A DNA stretch of 37,922 nucleotides from an uncultured Prevotella sp. (GTDB taxonomy: Bacteria; Bacteroidota; Bacteroidia; Bacteroidales; Bacteroidaceae). Shown in pieces: positions 35,988-37,922 of the stretch. Below the pieces are notes generated by a model. The model saw nothing but the letters and a program-made list of their open reading frames with translations. It searched no databases and was not told the DNA's origin. The translations under genes and the position numbers were made by a program. The stretch lies in NCBI GenBank assembly GCA_900315955.1, contig ONBC01000015.1:1-37922 (forward strand), in the 5' to 3' direction. Within the stretch, counting starts at the first letter, position 1, and every line of letters begins with the position of its first letter.

Positions 35988-36872
35988 ATGATGAAAGTAG
36001 TTACAGGCAGAATGCCGTTTCAAGGCTTTGAGACTTATTATAGGATCGTGGGTGAAAAGACAGACCTCGCTCCGTTGTTGCTCATCCATGGAGGTCCCGG
36101 ATCAACACACAACTATTTTGAGGTGCTCGACTCATTGGCAGAGACGAGCCATCGACAGATTATCTCTTATGACCAGATAGGCTGTGGCGAGAGTTATGTC
36201 GAAGGGCATAAGGAGTTGTGGAGTCTTCGCACCTGGACAGCGGAGCTCATCGCCTTGCTCCAATGGCTTCATCTCGACCGTGTGCATCTTTTGGGACAGT
36301 CGTGGGGTGGCATGCTCATCATGGCCTATCTGATCGATTGTAAACCAGAAGGTGTTGAGTCAGTGATCCTTTCCAGTACCCTTTCCTCGAGTGCGCTGTG
36401 GAGCCATGAGCAACAGCGGCTCATCGCTTTCATGCCTGTAGACGAACAAAAGGCTATCGCGGAGGCTGTGCGTACCGGCAATTTCGAGGCACCGGCTTAT
36501 CTGAAAGCCAATGAGCATTATACGGCTCTGCATGCGGATGAGATCACGGCAGACAGTCCCGAATGCTTACGGCGAAAGAAACGGTTTGGGCTCGAGTCGT
36601 ATATAGAGGCATGGGGCCCCAACGAATATACACCGACGGGAACACTCAAGGACTTTGACTATACCGCCCGTCTGCATGAGATCGCGCAACCGACGCTTGT
36701 TATCAGCGGAACCAACGACGAATGCACGCCGTTGATAGCCAAGACCATGTATGATGCTATTCCGCATGCCCGGTGGGAACTGCTCGACGGGGCGAGGCAC
36801 ATGACGTTTATTGATCAGACCGACAACTATATCCGGATCCTGACCCATTGGTTGCTCAACGGTTTGCGCTAA
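35988..36872 (+). CDS. Proline iminopeptidase-family alpha/beta hydrolase
   Basis: Cytoplasmic aminopeptidase/amidase of 294 residues from ATG 35988 (or 293 from the adjacent ATG 35991). A longer frame beginning at a TTG (35925) would overlap the promoter and is rejected. Motifs: oxyanion loop LLIHGGPGSTHNYF, DQIGCGES, nucleophile Ser in LLGQSWGGML, acid in SGTNDECTP and His in DGARHMTF. DQIGCGES is closer to the tricorn-interacting F1 / L-amino-acid amidase branch than to the classical DQRGCGRS type. It probably removes N-terminal proline or other residues from short peptides. Its position between the two phosphate-regulon genes seems incidental because it has its own promoter. Confidence 0.88.
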   Translation: MMKVVTGRMPFQGFETYYRIVGEKTDLAPLLLIHGGPGSTHNYFEVLDSLAETSHRQIISYDQIGCGESYVEGHKELWSLRTWTAELIALLQWLHLDRVHLLGQSWGGMLIMAYLIDCKPEGVESVILSSTLSSSALWSHEQQRLIAFMPVDEQKAIAEAVRTGNFEAPAYLKANEHYTALHADEITADSPECLRRKKRFGLESYIEAWGPNEYTPTGTLKDFDYTARLHEIAQPTLVISGTNDECTPLIAKTMYDAIPHARWELLDGARHMTFIDQTDNYIRILTHWLLNGLR

Positions 36873-36891
36873 ATACGCTATGGTGTTTACG

Positions 36892-36930
36892 TGTAACAGT
36901 ATTGTAACCTTGCTGAAACGCCAATGTAAA
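36892..36930 (+). promoter_or_regulatory. Pho box: four 11-nt-spaced half-sites (regulator gene)
   Basis: TGTAAC, TGTAAC, TGAAAC and TGTAAA start at 36892, 36903, 36914 and 36925, all exactly 11 nt apart. The last starts 16 nt before the -7 box, identical to the transporter promoter. It indicates autoregulation of the PhoB-like gene. Confidence 0.88.
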
Positions 36931-36940
36931 GAGAAATTGG

Positions 36941-36948
36941 TTACTTTG
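36941..36948 (+). promoter_or_regulatory. -7 box (TTACTTTG) of the PhoB-like regulator promoter
   Basis: One mismatch to TAnnTTTG, 49 nt before the ATG at 36998. No TTTG -33 is seen; the Pho box lies in its place. Confidence 0.7.
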
Positions 36949-36997
36949 CAACATCATTCAGATGGATTATATATAGGATAAATTATTGCAATCGTAT

Positions 36998-37711
36998 ATG
37001 GATAAAGAAGAAGCAACACGCATTTTAGTTGTTGACGACGAGGAAGATCTCTGTGAGATCCTGAAGTATAATCTGGAGACAGAAGGCTACCAGGTCGATA
37101 CCGCCAATTCGGGAGAGGAAGCTCTGGAAAAAGATGTCGCAGGCTATCAGCTCATCTTGTTGGACGTGATGATGGGCGGAATGAGTGGTTTCTCCGTAGC
37201 CCGCAAGCTTCGTGAGCAGGAACATACCAAGCATGTGCCTATTATCTTCCTTACGGCCAAAGGCAACGAGAGCGACAAGATTACGGGTTTTAATCTTGGT
37301 GCCGACGATTACATCTCCAAGCCTTTCTCCATCAGAGAGGTGTTGCTTCGCATACGTGCCGTGTTGAGGCGTACGACCGCAGCCAACGCCAAAGCAGCGC
37401 AACCGGAAGAGGAAGTGCGACATACCTTAGAGTATCAGGGACTTGTCGTAGACCTCGACCGAAAGACAGTGGTCATCAATGGGGAAGAAGTGGAGTTTAC
37501 CAAAACAGAATTCGGCATTCTCTGCGTGCTGCTTGAGCATAAAGGCCGTGTTTTCTCCCGTCACGATCTCATACGGCAGATATGGCCGGTGGATGTGATC
37601 GTCTCTGACCGTACTGTGGATGTCAACATCACGCGTGTGCGTAAGAAGCTCGGTCCTTATGCCGACAATCTCGTCACGCGACTCGGGTTCGGATATTACT
37701 TCGACGCGTGA
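36998..37711 (+). CDS. phoB: PhoB-like response regulator (OmpR/PhoB family)
   Basis: 237-residue DNA-binding response regulator from ATG 36998; an upstream in-frame TTG (36986) is less likely. The receiver domain (about 7-122) has the acidic pair Asp13/Asp14, phosphoacceptor Asp56 in LILLDVMM, Thr86 in IFLTAK and Lys108 in SKPF. After a linker of about 15 residues, the winged-helix domain (about 138-236) shows VEFTKTEFGILCVLLEHKGR and VSDRTVDVNITRVRKKLGPY, the OmpR/PhoB pattern. The Pho box directly upstream and the phosphate transporter nearby make it the likely regulator of both promoters, phosphorylated by the kinase at 32057-33493. The symbol rests on this context. Confidence 0.9.
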   Translation: MDKEEATRILVVDDEEDLCEILKYNLETEGYQVDTANSGEEALEKDVAGYQLILLDVMMGGMSGFSVARKLREQEHTKHVPIIFLTAKGNESDKITGFNLGADDYISKPFSIREVLLRIRAVLRRTTAANAKAAQPEEEVRHTLEYQGLVVDLDRKTVVINGEEVEFTKTEFGILCVLLEHKGRVFSRHDLIRQIWPVDVIVSDRTVDVNITRVRKKLGPYADNLVTRLGFGYYFDA

Positions 37712-37719
37712 GACGAACA

Positions 37720-37863
37720 GTGACGTCTGTGATAAGATTGTGCCACGTCTGTGTCACGATCGTGCCTCAGTTGTGTCACGATCCTGCCTCAGTTGTGTCA
37801 CGATCGTGCCTCAGTTGTGTCACGATCGTGTCACGTCTGTGATAAGATCGTGCCACGTATGAG
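37720..37863. repeat. 22-nt tandem array with palindromic junctions
   Basis: Five full 22-nt units start at 37740, 37762, 37784, 37806 and 37828, flanked by partial units at both ends. The core unit is GTGCCTCAGTTGTGTCACGA + TC. Junctions form the perfect 10-bp palindrome CACGATCGTG at 37755, 37799 and 37821 (CACGATCCTG at 37777). The first and last units share ACGTCTGTGATAAGAT, so the array is bounded by matching end units. It begins 8 nt after the PhoB-like gene. There are no unique spacers, so it is not CRISPR. Confidence 0.88.
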
Positions 37864-37922
37864 AGCCGCATCGCCCTTTCTGCTTGACATACATCAATTA
37901 TCTAACATTTTTGAAAAATAAT

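Noticed and set aside
37620-37862. 80-codon frame spanning the end of phoB and the tandem array
   Set aside because: Its sequence is an out-of-frame reading of the regulator gene followed by repeat-encoded residues.

Overview
The window looks like a chromosomal segment of a Bacteroidota bacterium, most likely Prevotellaceae. This is inferred from Bacteroidota-type promoters (-7 box TAnnTTTG with an upstream TTTG), hybrid two-component (HTCS) and TonB-dependent receptor remnants, non-Shine-Dalgarno starts, simple-sequence minirepeats at gene ends, and the protein types. No rRNA, tRNA, CRISPR array, prophage or insertion sequence was recognised.

Region 1 (0.1-10.7 kb) is a glycan-degradation locus in partial decay. 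A tight minus-strand operon encodes a carboxylesterase, a divergent GH78 rhamnosidase-like enzyme and a GH3 beta-glucosidase. Upstream lies a TonB-dependent receptor lacking its plug. Divergent from it is an HTCS sensor-regulator collapsed to about a fifth of its usual length, followed by a second, intact carboxylesterase.

Region 2 (11.4-19.7 kb) is a complete L-rhamnose catabolic operon on the minus strand: AraC-type regulator, rhaB, rhaA, rhaT, rhaD, then a canonical GH78 alpha-L-rhamnosidase. A 21-bp-spaced direct repeat directly upstream of its promoter looks like the regulator's operator.

Region 3 (19.9-22.5 kb) holds pdxT and pdxS (vitamin B6 synthesis), preceded by a fusion of a degenerate ThiD/PdxK-type kinase with an AraC DNA-binding domain. 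The fold is kept but the ATP and catalytic segments are missing. This is the best candidate for an undescribed system: a dead vitamin kinase reused as the ligand sensor of a transcription factor controlling pdxST.

Region 4 (22.65-27.55 kb) is the oxidative half of the TCA cycle as one operon (aconitase, isocitrate dehydrogenase, citrate synthase). The dehydrogenase carries residues typical of NAD-dependent enzymes.

Region 5 (28.5-31.9 kb) is a two-gene polysaccharide export unit: a Wza-like lipoprotein and a Wzc-like BY-kinase with a strictly alternating Gly-Tyr tail.

Region 6 (32-37.7 kb) is a phosphate module: PhoR-like kinase, Pit-type phosphate transporter with a C-terminal helical, PhoU-like extension, an alpha/beta hydrolase, and a PhoB-like regulator. 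The transporter and regulator genes share an identical four-repeat, 11-bp-spaced TGTAA array at the same distance from the -7 box, a very clear Pho-box regulon in Bacteroidota promoter context.

Two inverted copies of a roughly 400-bp non-coding repeat element (10.85-11.27 and 27.9-28.3 kb) contain 22-nt-type repeats and a hairpin with a compensatory base-pair change. A further 22-nt palindromic tandem array closes the window.
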